Assembly: GCF_001613145.1 (NCBI RefSeq)
Contig: NZ_BDBU01000002.1
Span: 1-64,000 of the forward strand
Length of the DNA stretch: 64,000 nucleotides
DNA from: Nocardia jejuensis NBRC 103114
GTDB lineage: Bacteria; Actinomycetota; Actinomycetes; Mycobacteriales; Mycobacteriaceae
Direction: 5' to 3'
Shown: positions 55,389 through 64,000 of the stretch, piece after piece
Position numbering within the stretch: the stretch's first letter is position 1
How the letters are laid out: each line of letters opens with the position of its first letter
The notes under the pieces: generated by a model
What the model was told of the DNA's origin: nothing
Databases searched by the model: none
What the model saw: the letters and a program-made list of their open reading frames with translations, nothing else
Position numbers and translations under genes: made by a program

Positions 55389-55748
55389 CTACGGCCGTCC
55401 ATCGGAGAGTCCCCGCCGCAGTGCGTCCACCTCGTGCGCGCTGGCGGTGCGGGCCAGGTGCAGCAGTACCGCCGGGGCATCGGGACTGGCGTCGAGGATC
55501 TCCCGGAGCAGATCGGTGGTCGCCTCGGCGCGGGTGCGGCGTGGCAGATAACTGTACGAACGACCGATCTTCTCGCGCCGCACCCAGTTCTTCTCCCACA
55601 GGTGCGTCACCACCGTGAGCACCGTGGTGTACGCCGGCACCCGCTCGTCGTCGCCGAGCCGCTCGACCAGATCGTGCACCGTGAGCGCATCCGGGCTCTC
55701 CCACAGCACCGCCATCACCCGACTCTCGAGTGCCCCCAGCCCCTTCAT
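55389..55748 (-). CDS. blaI: BlaI/MecI/CopY-family repressor
   Basis: A 119-residue winged-helix repressor from ATG 55748. The fold is LGALESRVMAVLWESPDALT, HDLVERLGDDERVPAYTTVL and THLWEKNWVRREKIGRSYSY, the family signature, followed by a C-terminal dimerisation helix pair. It precedes the M56 protease gene by three bases in an operon. An ACTAT-N5-ATAGT operator sits 53 bases upstream of its start, and a second copy lies before the secreted hydrolase, so BlaI should repress both units. Confidence 0.92.
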   Translation of the reverse strand: MKGLGALESRVMAVLWESPDALTVHDLVERLGDDERVPAYTTVLTVVTHLWEKNWVRREKIGRSYSYLPRRTRAEATTDLLREILDASPDAPAVLLHLARTASAHEVDALRRGLSDGRP

Positions 55749-55800
55749 CGTTCTCCCTCGATCGTGCTCGCCCCGGGCACCGAACCCGCACGCCGAATCT

Positions 55801-55815
55801 ACTATCCGACATAGT
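55801..55815. promoter_or_regulatory. BlaI-type operator upstream of blaI
   Basis: ACTAT-CCGAC-ATAGT, a perfect 5-base inverted repeat with a 5-base spacer, preceded by T (TACTAT). It has the same core as the palindrome at 54408-54434. It matches the TACTA/TAGTA-type boxes known for actinobacterial BlaI. Autorepression of blaI-blaR is the likely result. Confidence 0.75.
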
Positions 55816-56208
55816 TTCAGGGCCGGTGAAGTTCCGTGCGATGACTCGGAGTGCTCGCTGATAGGCGTCGGAATCGGGTCGCCGGACGCCTGCTGGGCCT
55901 GGACATCATGATCACCGTCCTCATCCAGCGCTCCCGTTCTCAGCGTTTATCGGCCAACGGTGTCGGCCGGGGCCCGGATCTGTTGCGGGATCGCGTCTCC
56001 GCGGCCCGGTGGACGAGGTCTCGCGCCTCGGGTCCGGTGATGGATTGCTGTGACCACGGCCACTGCGGTGTTGTAGCCCAAGAGCATTGTGGGGCACAAT
56101 CTCTCGCGCTGGAGCGCCTCGGTCACGCACGGTGGCCTGCTGGTTTCGGCAGAAATTCGGCGCGGCTCGTGCCGCGCGAGATGTCGGTGATCGTTCGAGG
56201 AAATGGGT
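55816..56208. other. Gene-free stretch upstream of copC
   Basis: About 390 bases between the divergent blaI and copC units. No protein-like frame. A short inverted repeat, ATTGTG (56086-56091) and CACAAT (56095-56100) with 3 bases between, lies about 110 bases upstream of copC and could be an operator. GCGCGG (56160-56165) and CCGCGC (56172-56177) form another. Confidence 0.4.
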
Positions 56209-56631
56209 GTGGGTATGAGGGCGTGGTTGCGGATGACGGTCGTGACGTTGGCGACGGCGGGAACGGTTTTCGCGGCAGGTGGTGCAGCCGAGGCGCATAC
56301 GTCGCTGAACACGACCGACCCGGGCGCTGCGGCGGTGGTGACCGTGGCACCGCAGCAGGTGACGCTGACTTTCGCGAGCACGCTGCTGCCCGAGGACGCT
56401 TCGCTCACCGTCACCGGCCCTGACGGGCTGCAGTACCAGACCGAGACGGTGGTCTCGGATGCGCAGATCTCCACGCAGCTGAAAGGATTGGGCCCCGCCG
56501 GGATTTACACCGTGGCCTATTCGGTCCGTTCCGATGACGGGCACCTGCTCCGCGACGGTTACGGCTTCCTCTACGCGCCCGTCGCTCCCGCGTCCAACCC
56601 CGTTGCGGCACGAGGCGCATTCCACCAGTAG
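56209..56631 (+). CDS. CopC-domain copper-binding protein
   Basis: A 140-residue exported protein. GTG 56209 fits the GAGG site at 56197-56200 best; ATGs at 56203 and 56215 are alternatives. The signal peptide ends at AEA, leaving His as the first mature residue (HTSLNTTDPGA), the N-terminal copper ligand of CopC. The second part of the site is RSDDGHLLRDGYGF with Asp and His. It should bind Cu(II) outside the membrane. No CopD gene is next to it, and it lacks the C-terminal anchor of some actinobacterial forms. Confidence 0.85.
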   Translation: MGMRAWLRMTVVTLATAGTVFAAGGAAEAHTSLNTTDPGAAAVVTVAPQQVTLTFASTLLPEDASLTVTGPDGLQYQTETVVSDAQISTQLKGLGPAGIYTVAYSVRSDDGHLLRDGYGFLYAPVAPASNPVAARGAFHQ

Positions 56632-56723
56632 TCGGCCACGCCTGAGGTTCGGTTGCCCGCCGGCCCGTCCCGTTGACGACGTCGATCGAGTGTTCGCCGG
56701 CCCGCACTCGATCGGTGGTTGGG

Positions 56724-57254
56724 CTAGAGCTGGTTCGACTGAACCGGTTCGTCCGGTGCGAGTTCGGTCGAAACCGGGTGGGGGAAGACGAATTTGCGCA
56801 TGGCCCACCAGCGGAAGGCGGTGGCCAGCAGGGTGCCGATGATCGTTGCGCTGATGAAGTCGGCGATGTTCTCGACCAGAACGGATACGTGGGGTGTTCG
56901 GAGCTGGAAGATGTAGCTCGAGATCGCCAGGGGGAGCTGGGTGATCACCAGGCCGATGCCGGCCACTACGAAGAACAGGGCCGCCTCGTGTCTGCCCTGG
57001 CGGCCGCCTCGTGCGGTGAACGCCCATTCCCGGTTCAGAATGTAGGACAGAACGGTCGCGATGAGGGTGGCGACGACGTTCGCCGTGAGCGGCTTGCCCG
57101 ACAGAATGGTCCACTTCAGACCGAAGAACAGCGCCATGGTCGTGACGAACGCGATCCCGCCGACGGTCAGGAACTTCAACAGTTCCGCGTTCCGCAGGAA
57201 CATCGAGAGCATTCGCTTCGGCACCCGCGCCGCCACAATCTGGACCAAGAACAT
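56724..57254 (-). CDS. GtrA-family membrane protein
   Basis: A 176-residue membrane protein with four helices, from ATG 57254 (ATGs further in are possible). The GtrA pattern is clear: ELLKFLTVGGIAFVTTMALF, VVATLIATVLSYILNREWAF and a final RWWAMRKFVFP. Family members flip lipid-linked sugars or assist wall polysaccharide synthesis, as in mycobacterial arabinogalactan. No glycosyltransferase gene is adjacent. Confidence 0.9.
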   Translation of the reverse strand: MFLVQIVAARVPKRMLSMFLRNAELLKFLTVGGIAFVTTMALFFGLKWTILSGKPLTANVVATLIATVLSYILNREWAFTARGGRQGRHEAALFFVVAGIGLVITQLPLAISSYIFQLRTPHVSVLVENIADFISATIIGTLLATAFRWWAMRKFVFPHPVSTELAPDEPVQSNQL

Positions 57255-57332
57255 CGAGCCAGGCTATCGGAGCGGCCGATGTGTTCCCCGTCGCGGTGAC
57301 AATCACCACGATCGTATGGGTAGCGCGGAGCA

Positions 57333-57713
57333 TCAGTCCGAGTCGGTGCGGCGGTGTCGGCCTCGGGTGGTGGGTTCGGCCCAGGCGGGCTCGGGCCAGG
57401 GGGTGAGGGTGGCGAATTCTATGGTGGGGGCTTCGTCGAGGGCGCGTCTGAGGCGGGCCAGGAAGGCGTCCACGGTGCCGTAGCGACCCAGGATTTCGGC
57501 CAGCAACCGCTGGGCGCTCGTCACATCCCCCGCCTCTCTCCACCACCGCACGTCGTGGGCGTCGGGCCCGGTGTGCTCAGGGTGTGAAGGTCGCGCCCGG
57601 ACTTTGTAGATAGCCACCGGGAGCACGGGCGGGACCTTCACCCCTCGATCCGGCCCGGACAGTGCCCACACCCTCCGGACCGTCGACCACTGTAGCGACG
57701 GGCAGTCATGCAT
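57333..57713 (-). CDS. Hypothetical protein
   Basis: A 126-residue soluble protein; ATG 57713 is the most likely start though GTG codons about 25 residues in (VKVPPVLPVAIYKVRA) are possible. It contains HDVRWWREAGDVTSAQRLLA, EILGRYGTVDAFLARL and a Pro/Arg-rich end. The helical central part looks like a real domain, but I do not recognise it. It sits upstream of gtrA on the same strand. Confidence 0.55.
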   Translation of the reverse strand: MHDCPSLQWSTVRRVWALSGPDRGVKVPPVLPVAIYKVRARPSHPEHTGPDAHDVRWWREAGDVTSAQRLLAEILGRYGTVDAFLARLRRALDEAPTIEFATLTPWPEPAWAEPTTRGRHRRTDSD

Positions 57714-58089
57714 AACGGACATAGTTGACTGCAACGGACATGACGGATCGTGCCAAGTTGCCCGGCGTGAAAACGCATGTGGGAGTACGCAAAGCGGCTG
57801 GTCGAGGATACCGAACGGCCCGGTGGTTTTCGGTGGCGCGCGCGGTGTGGAATCGGCTGGCCGGTTTGGGGGGTGGTGCGGCGGGAAACCGTGGGGCGTA
57901 AGGTCGGCGGTGCGAACGGGTTGTCGACGTGCCTGGTTTGCGTGGAAGGTGTTGTGATGTTGCATGATTCGCGGTGAAGCGAACGTGCGCCGCAGGTAGT
58001 GCGACTACCGTGCCTGCGAGAAATTCTGCCGCATGCCCGGGGCGAGGATCGCCCAGGGTCGGCATCGATGAGCAACCGGGAGTTTCGGC
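57714..58089. other. Gene-free stretch with a direct repeat
   Basis: About 375 bases between the hypothetical gene and the beta-propeller gene, which are divergent. AACGGACAT occurs twice (57714-57722 and 57733-57741) directly upstream of the hypothetical gene, 19 bases apart, which could be a two-site regulator box. No protein-like frame with a ribosome site was found. Confidence 0.4.
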
Positions 58090-59016
58090 ATGAGAGTTCG
58101 CGTGTCCGCAGTGTGCACGATGATGGCGACCACCCTGGGAACAGCGCTCGTGCCGCTGGTGAATCCGATCGGCGCGCAGGCCGCGACCGGATCGGACTGC
58201 GGGCAGTGGACGGCGACTCAGGTCGCGGGCGGGTACGGAATGCTCGAAAGCCTGGCCTTCGACGGGCGCGGCGGGATGCTGCTGTCCGAGCAGGCGTTGA
58301 CCGGCACCGGCGGCGGGATCCGGCGGCTGAGTGCGGACGGCGTGCGCAGCACCGTGGTCCCGGAGGTGAGCGGGGCCGGGCCGATCAGCGTCATCGGCGA
58401 TGTCGCCTACTACACCACCGGGCTCAGCGTGCAGTCCAAGCTGGCCAAGAGCGAGGGGACGATCGCCTCGATCAACCTCGGCACCGGCGTGATCGACACC
58501 ATCGCCGTCGGATTGGCGCAGCCGAACGGACTGGCCAAGTTGCCGAGCGGAGAATTCGTGGTCGCGAACGACATGTCCGACGACACCCGGCTGACACTGG
58601 TGCGCGGGGGAGCGGCCGCGGGACCGTATTCCTCGGCGGCGACATCCACGAACGGCGTCGCCTATGACGCAGCGCGACAACGGATCTACGTGTCGAGCAC
58701 CTTCGACCCGACCACGGCGATCTCCGTGATCGACCCGGCTCGGCCCGAAGAGTCGACCCGCATCGAATTGCCCGGCTTCGGACCTCTGAACGCGGCGGAC
58801 GGACTCAGCATCGGTCCGGACGGAATGGTCTATGTCGCACTGAATGTCGGCGGCCGGATCGTGCGGGTGGATCCCGACAGCGGTCACTGGTGCACGATCG
58901 CGGAGAACCTCCCGCTCAGCACCCATGTGCAGTTCGGCGACGGACCCGGCTGGGACCGCAACTCCCTCTACGTGAGCAGCTACCTCGGCACCGTCACCCG
59001 CCTCTCGCCGCGCTGA
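58090..59016 (+). CDS. Secreted beta-propeller (SMP-30/NHL-like) protein
   Basis: A 308-residue exported protein from ATG 58090 with GGGAG upstream. The signal peptide is residues 1-32 (MMATTLGTALVPLVNPIGAQ, cleavage AQA-AT). The mature part has six or so propeller blades with repeats such as LESLAFDGRGGMLLSEQ, QPNGLAKLPSGEFVVAND and AADGLSIGPDGMVYVALNVG. Two Cys (SDCGQW and HWCTIA) probably join first and last blades. Relatives are lactonases and strictosidine-synthase-like enzymes. The substrate is unknown. Confidence 0.82.
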   Translation: MRVRVSAVCTMMATTLGTALVPLVNPIGAQAATGSDCGQWTATQVAGGYGMLESLAFDGRGGMLLSEQALTGTGGGIRRLSADGVRSTVVPEVSGAGPISVIGDVAYYTTGLSVQSKLAKSEGTIASINLGTGVIDTIAVGLAQPNGLAKLPSGEFVVANDMSDDTRLTLVRGGAAAGPYSSAATSTNGVAYDAARQRIYVSSTFDPTTAISVIDPARPEESTRIELPGFGPLNAADGLSIGPDGMVYVALNVGGRIVRVDPDSGHWCTIAENLPLSTHVQFGDGPGWDRNSLYVSSYLGTVTRLSPR

Positions 59017-59028
59017 CGGATCCACCGT

Positions 59029-59904
59029 TCACGCTGCGCGGAATGCCCTGTCGCCCACGCGATCCGGATCGACGATATGCGTCAGGAACAGCCGGGCCGC
59101 CGGGGTCGGCGTGCGAGTGGTGACCGCATGCCAGGGCCGGTTCAACGGCGTCCCTTCCACCGGAACGATCTCCAGCTGCTCGTCGGCGAGATCGGATTCG
59201 ATGGCGTCGGAGTGAATCAGGGTGACGCCCAACCCTTCTCGCGCCGCCGCGAGAGCCGCGCCGTGAGTGCCGAGGGTGAGCGTCGGCGGCCGGATCTGGA
59301 GCCGATCGAACAGTGCGAGCGTGGTATCGCGCGTTCCGGAGCCCGATCCGCGTAACAGCCAGGTCGCCTCGAAGGGATCGGGCCAGCGCCCGGGCGCTCC
59401 GACCACCACCAGCTGGCTGGGTCTGCGCGCACGGGTGATCAGACCCCCGTCGCGGGGCGGGCGCCCTGCGATCACGAGATCTGTTTCGTGGTGGGTCAAT
59501 TCGAGGAACAGGACATCGCGAGGCTGGATCGACAGCCCGAGCTCGATCTCAGGGTAGCGGTTGCGGAAGGTCGAGAGCAGCCGAAGCAGCACATATTCGC
59601 CGGCGGTGGCCACCACGCCGATCCGCAGCCGCCCGGTTTCGGCCTCGCGAACGGCGGCGTGCGCCTCCTTCATCAGGCCCAGGATGCTGCGGCAATAGTC
59701 GGCGTACACCCGCCCCGCCTCGGTGAGCGCGATCCCGCGGCCGGATTTCGCGATCAGCTTGGCGCCCAGCTGTTTCTCGATGTGCGCGACCGCCGCCGAC
59801 GCGGCGGCCTCGGTGATGTGCAGCTGCGCTGCCGCACGCCGAATACTGCTGTGACGAGCCACGGCGAGAAATGTTTCCATTCGAACCGCGCTCACCGTTC
59901 CCAT
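59029..59904 (-). CDS. cbbR: LysR-type regulator of the Calvin cluster (CbbR-like)
   Basis: A 291-residue LysR protein; ATG 59904 is chosen since the longer frame covers the promoter. The helix-turn-helix is ETFLAVARHSSIRRAAAQLH followed by ITEAAASAAVAHIEKQLG. The effector domain starts near residue 90 (LRIGVVATAGEYVLLRLLST). It is divergent from the RubisCO genes with 124 bases between, the standard arrangement of CbbR, which activates cbb genes in response to metabolites such as RuBP or NADPH. Identity as CbbR rests on position and domain type. I could not find a convincing TNA-N7-TNA site. Confidence 0.82.
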   Translation of the reverse strand: MGTVSAVRMETFLAVARHSSIRRAAAQLHITEAAASAAVAHIEKQLGAKLIAKSGRGIALTEAGRVYADYCRSILGLMKEAHAAVREAETGRLRIGVVATAGEYVLLRLLSTFRNRYPEIELGLSIQPRDVLFLELTHHETDLVIAGRPPRDGGLITRARRPSQLVVVGAPGRWPDPFEATWLLRGSGSGTRDTTLALFDRLQIRPPTLTLGTHGAALAAAREGLGVTLIHSDAIESDLADEQLEIVPVEGTPLNRPWHAVTTRTPTPAARLFLTHIVDPDRVGDRAFRAA

Positions 59905-59938
59905 CTTCAGACGGTAGCAAACCTGACGAAACGGTTGA

Positions 59939-61486
<1,548 letters not shown>

Positions 61487-61502
61487 AAAGCGAGGAACCG
61501 CA

Positions 61503-61925
61503 ATGCGTCTGCGTCACGGCACCTTCTCGTACCTGCCCGAGTTCAGCGATACCGAGATCGCCGCACAGGTCAGGTACGCGCTCCTGAACAATTGGCCCGT
61601 TTCCATCGAATACACCGATGATCCGCACCCCCGCAATGTGTACTGGGAGATGTGGGGGCTGCCCCTGTTCGATCTCGACGAGCCCGACGGCGTGCTCGCG
61701 GAGATCAACGCCTGCCGGGCGACGTTCCCGCGCCACTACATTCGCGTGATCGCGTACGACGCCTCCTACGGTCGGCAGACCACGGCGCTGAGCTTCCTGG
61801 TGCAGCGCCCGGCCGAGGAGCCCGGATTCCGGCTCGACCGCACCGAGGGCGCGGATCGGTCCCAGCACTACGGCTTCCACGCGTACGCCCTGGATCGGCG
61901 TTCCGGTGAAAGGTACGGCGGCTGA
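61503..61925 (+). CDS. cbbS: RubisCO small subunit, red-type
   Basis: A 140-residue small chain from ATG 61503 with GAGGAA 5 bases upstream, 16 bases after cbbL. The core is [34 protein letters not shown] and [20 protein letters not shown]. The C-terminal extension (residues about 105-140, [17 protein letters not shown]) is the beta-hairpin found in red-type small subunits, which fills the central channel. It assembles with CbbL. Confidence 0.96.
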   Translation: MRLRHGTFSYLPEFSDTEIAAQVRYALLNNWPVSIEYTDDPHPRNVYWEMWGLPLFDLDEPDGVLAEINACRATFPRHYIRVIAYDASYGRQTTALSFLVQRPAEEPGFRLDRTEGADRSQHYGFHAYALDRRSGERYGG

Positions 61926-61951
61926 ATGCCTGTGCACAGCGGAGGATCATC

Positions 61952-63004
61952 GTGAGCGGCGAAGCGCCCGCGACGCCGAACGGCCGGGAGTCCGCTCCCG
62001 GCCGCTCGGCCGGCGGCTTCCAGATGTATCGACCCGGAGCCGCGGGCTCGGTCCCGGGGCGCGGCACGACCACCGAGGGAGCCGAGGACGCGCCGCCCGA
62101 GACGCTGGCCGACGACGCCCTGCTCGATCTGTCCACGGATGTGGCGGGCAAGGACGTCGAGGGGACCCTGGCCCGGCTCGACGCCGAACTCGTCGGCTTG
62201 GCGAACGTCAAACGCCGGGTGCGTGAGATCGCGGCGCTGCTGCTGATCGACCGCGCCCGTCAGCGCTTCGGTCTGCAGGCCACCCGCCCCACCATGCACA
62301 TGAGCTTCACCGGCGGTCCGGGCACCGGCAAGACCACCGTGGCCCTGCGCATGGCCGAGATGCTGCACGCCCTGGGATACATCCGTAAACCCAAGGTGCA
62401 CACGGTGACCCGTGACGATCTCGTCGGCCAGTTCATCGGCCACACCGCGCCCAAGACCAAGGAGGCCCTCGCCAAAGCCGCCGGGGGCGTGCTGTTCATC
62501 GACGAGGCGTACTACCTGTTCCGCCCGGAGAACGAACGCGACTACGGGCAGGAGGTGATCGAGATCCTGTTGCAGGAGATGGAGAGCGAGCGCACCAGCC
62601 TCGTGGTCATCTTCGCCGGATACCCGGACCGCATGGACACTTTCTTCTCCGCCAACCCGGGCCTGTCCTCCCGCGTCGCGCACCACATCGAGTTCCCCGA
62701 CTACTCGCACGGCGAACTCGTCGAGATCGCCGATCTCATGGTGCGGCAGGAGAACTTCCGCTTCGACGACGCGGCCCGCCGAGCCTTCTCGGACTATCTG
62801 GAACTGCGCATGGCCCGCCCGCGCTTCGCCAACGCCCGCAGCGTGCGCAATGCCCTGGACCGGTTACGCCTGCGCCAGGCCAAGCGGCTGGTCGAGCTGC
62901 ACCGCCCGGTCGGCCGCACCGACCTGATCACCCTGACCGACGGCGACGTCTACGGCAGCAGTGTATTCACAGAGACCCCCGCGACGGAGGGGGCTCCCCA
63001 GTGA
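61952..63004 (+). CDS. cbbX: Red-type RubisCO activase CbbX
   Basis: A 350-residue AAA+ protein from GTG 61952 with GGAGGA upstream. Walker A is GGPGTGKTT (Lys127), Walker B ends at Asp184-Glu185 (VLFIDEAYY), the pore-loop region is FIGHTAPKT, and the arginine-finger area is SANPGLSSRVAHHIEFP. The first 60 residues are a hydrophilic extension (PGRSAGGFQMYRPGAAGS) longer than in proteobacterial CbbX. The protein threads the CbbL C-terminus through its ring to release inhibitory sugar phosphates. Its position behind cbbLS is standard. Confidence 0.95.
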   Translation: MSGEAPATPNGRESAPGRSAGGFQMYRPGAAGSVPGRGTTTEGAEDAPPETLADDALLDLSTDVAGKDVEGTLARLDAELVGLANVKRRVREIAALLLIDRARQRFGLQATRPTMHMSFTGGPGTGKTTVALRMAEMLHALGYIRKPKVHTVTRDDLVGQFIGHTAPKTKEALAKAAGGVLFIDEAYYLFRPENERDYGQEVIEILLQEMESERTSLVVIFAGYPDRMDTFFSANPGLSSRVAHHIEFPDYSHGELVEIADLMVRQENFRFDDAARRAFSDYLELRMARPRFANARSVRNALDRLRLRQAKRLVELHRPVGRTDLITLTDGDVYGSSVFTETPATEGAPQ

Positions 63005-63017
63005 GGAATTGAGCGGA

Positions 63018-64000
63018 ATGCCCGAAGGACACAAGACCCTCACTCGCTACACCATCGAGCAGGAGCACAAGCATCCCGGATCCTCGGGTGAGTTCTCGGC
63101 CCTGCTGAACGTGCTCGCCACCGCGACGAAGATCATCGCGAATCAGGTGACCCGCGGCGCGATCGTGGGGTCGCTCGGCGCGGCCGCGGCGGACAGCCTG
63201 CCGGTGAGCGTGCATCGGCGGATGGATGCCATCGCGCACGACATCATGGTGTCCGAAAGCCAGTGGACGGGGCCGCTTTCGGCGCTGGTGTCGGAGCAGA
63301 TGAGCGGGATTCATCTGGTGCCCAGCGAGTTTCGGCGAGGGAAGTATCTGCTGGCCTTCGACCCGCTGGACGGATCCAGCAATATCGATGTGAATCTGCC
63401 GGTGGGAACGATTTTCAGCGTGCTGCGCGCACCGGAGGACTCGCGCGAGCCCACCGGCGGTGACTTCCTGCAGCCCGGCGTACAGCAGGTGTGCGCCGGG
63501 TTCACGCTGTACGGACCGGCCACCATGCTGGTGCTCACCACCGGCAGCGGCGTGGACGGATTCACCCTCGATCGTGAGGTCGGGGCGTTCGTGCTCACCC
63601 ATCCGCGCATGCGAATACCGGACGACACTTCGGGTTTCGCGATCAATGCCGCCAACGAACGCTTCTGGGAACGCCCGGTGCGCCGCTACGTCCACGAATG
63701 TCTCGAGGGCGTGGACGGCCCGCGCGGGCGGGATTTCAATATGCGGTGGGTGGCCTCACTGGTGGCCGACACCTTTCACATCCTGACTCGTGGCGGGCTG
63801 TACATGTACCCGCGCGACACCCGCCATCCGGCACGGCCGGGGCGGGTGTCGCTGTTGTACGGCGCGAATCCGATCGCCTTCATCGTCGAACAGGCCGGGG
63901 GAGCGGCGATCACGGGGCACGAGCGGGTGCTGCAGGTGCAGCCGGAGGAACTGCATCAGCACATCCCGGTGATCTTCGGATCCCGCAACGAAGTCGAGCG
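63018..64000 (+). CDS. cbbF: Class I fructose-1,6-bisphosphatase (3' end outside window)
   Basis: Open from ATG 63018 to the window edge, 327 codons, C-terminus missing by perhaps 20 residues. Class I FBPase signatures are present: SEQMSGIHLVPSEFRRGKYL, FDPLDGSSNIDVN with metal ligands Asp115 and Asp118, GGLYMYPRDTRH and YGANPIAFIVEQAGGAA. The enzyme makes fructose-6-phosphate in the Calvin cycle; the same protein type can act on sedoheptulose bisphosphate. Mycobacteria use a class II (GlpX) enzyme for gluconeogenesis, so this class I copy inside the cbb cluster is probably dedicated to CO2 fixation. Confidence 0.95.
   Translation, partial: MPEGHKTLTRYTIEQEHKHPGSSGEFSALLNVLATATKIIANQVTRGAIVGSLGAAAADSLPVSVHRRMDAIAHDIMVSESQWTGPLSALVSEQMSGIHLVPSEFRRGKYLLAFDPLDGSSNIDVNLPVGTIFSVLRAPEDSREPTGGDFLQPGVQQVCAGFTLYGPATMLVLTTGSGVDGFTLDREVGAFVLTHPRMRIPDDTSGFAINAANERFWERPVRRYVHECLEGVDGPRGRDFNMRWVASLVADTFHILTRGGLYMYPRDTRHPARPGRVSLLYGANPIAFIVEQAGGAAITGHERVLQVQPEELHQHIPVIFGSRNEVE

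Noticed and set aside
57777..57977. 66-codon plus-strand frame starting MWEYAKRLVEDTE
   Set aside because: No ribosome site, overlaps the region upstream of the hypothetical gene, and composition turns arbitrary after the first 15 residues.

Overview
The window comes from the chromosome of a high-GC actinomycete, most likely a Nocardia-like member of the mycolic-acid-containing order (Nocardiaceae). Reasons: very high GC, frequent GTG and TTG starts, mycothiol-dependent maleylpyruvate-isomerase-type proteins, XRE regulators of the DUF5753 type, a deazaflavin (DDN-type) reductase, and an orphan receiver protein beside nuoA resembling the Rv3143-nuoA arrangement of mycobacteria. I cannot name the species.

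Layout. 1-7250 is accessory: a partial SMP-30/gluconolactonase, a small-protein/DUF6879/XRE-DUF5753 cassette, a sugar-nucleotide epimerase-like SDR, a VOC protein, small hypotheticals, and a divergent TIGR03086/MarR pair. 7342-7607 holds an 18-bp tandem repeat (10 units) and a strong terminator hairpin. 7623-23376 (minus) is a complete respiratory complex I operon, nuoA to nuoN, nearly all with overlapping start/stop codons; nuoH and nuoI are one uninterrupted 611-codon reading frame. A CRP/GlxR-like site lies upstream of nuoA, then an orphan receiver protein. 24407-27063 has an FHA/zinc-ribbon protein and a flavin disulfide-reductase-like enzyme. 27171-41594 is a mosaic of regulators (three TetR/AraC types), small enzymes, membrane and secreted proteins, and several decaying genes: a DDN-type reductase with a premature stop, a frameshifted merR remnant containing a perfect 32-bp palindrome, and an ATP-grasp C-terminal remnant. 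It ends with an RsbW-like kinase/STAS pair.

41621-45772 (minus) is a four-gene cell-envelope operon of unknown function: a surface protein with a C-terminal membrane anchor, a membrane protein with an internal duplication, a lipoprotein paralogous to the first protein, and a secreted Ala/Pro/Gly-rich protein. 46056-52284 carries a CBS protein, an FUSC-type membrane protein, an MFS pump with its MarR regulator, and a thioesterase/TetR pair. 52343-55815 holds a BlaI/BlaR-like pair with two matching operators; the second sits upstream of a secreted metal-dependent hydrolase, suggesting a small antibiotic- or wall-stress regulon. 56209-59016 has CopC, GtrA, a hypothetical protein and a secreted beta-propeller.

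59029-64000 is a Calvin-Benson cluster: a divergent LysR regulator (CbbR-like), red-type form I RubisCO large and small subunits, the activase CbbX, and a class I fructose-1,6-bisphosphatase cut by the window end. With complex I nearby, this suggests an organism able to fix CO2. The energy source is not visible here.
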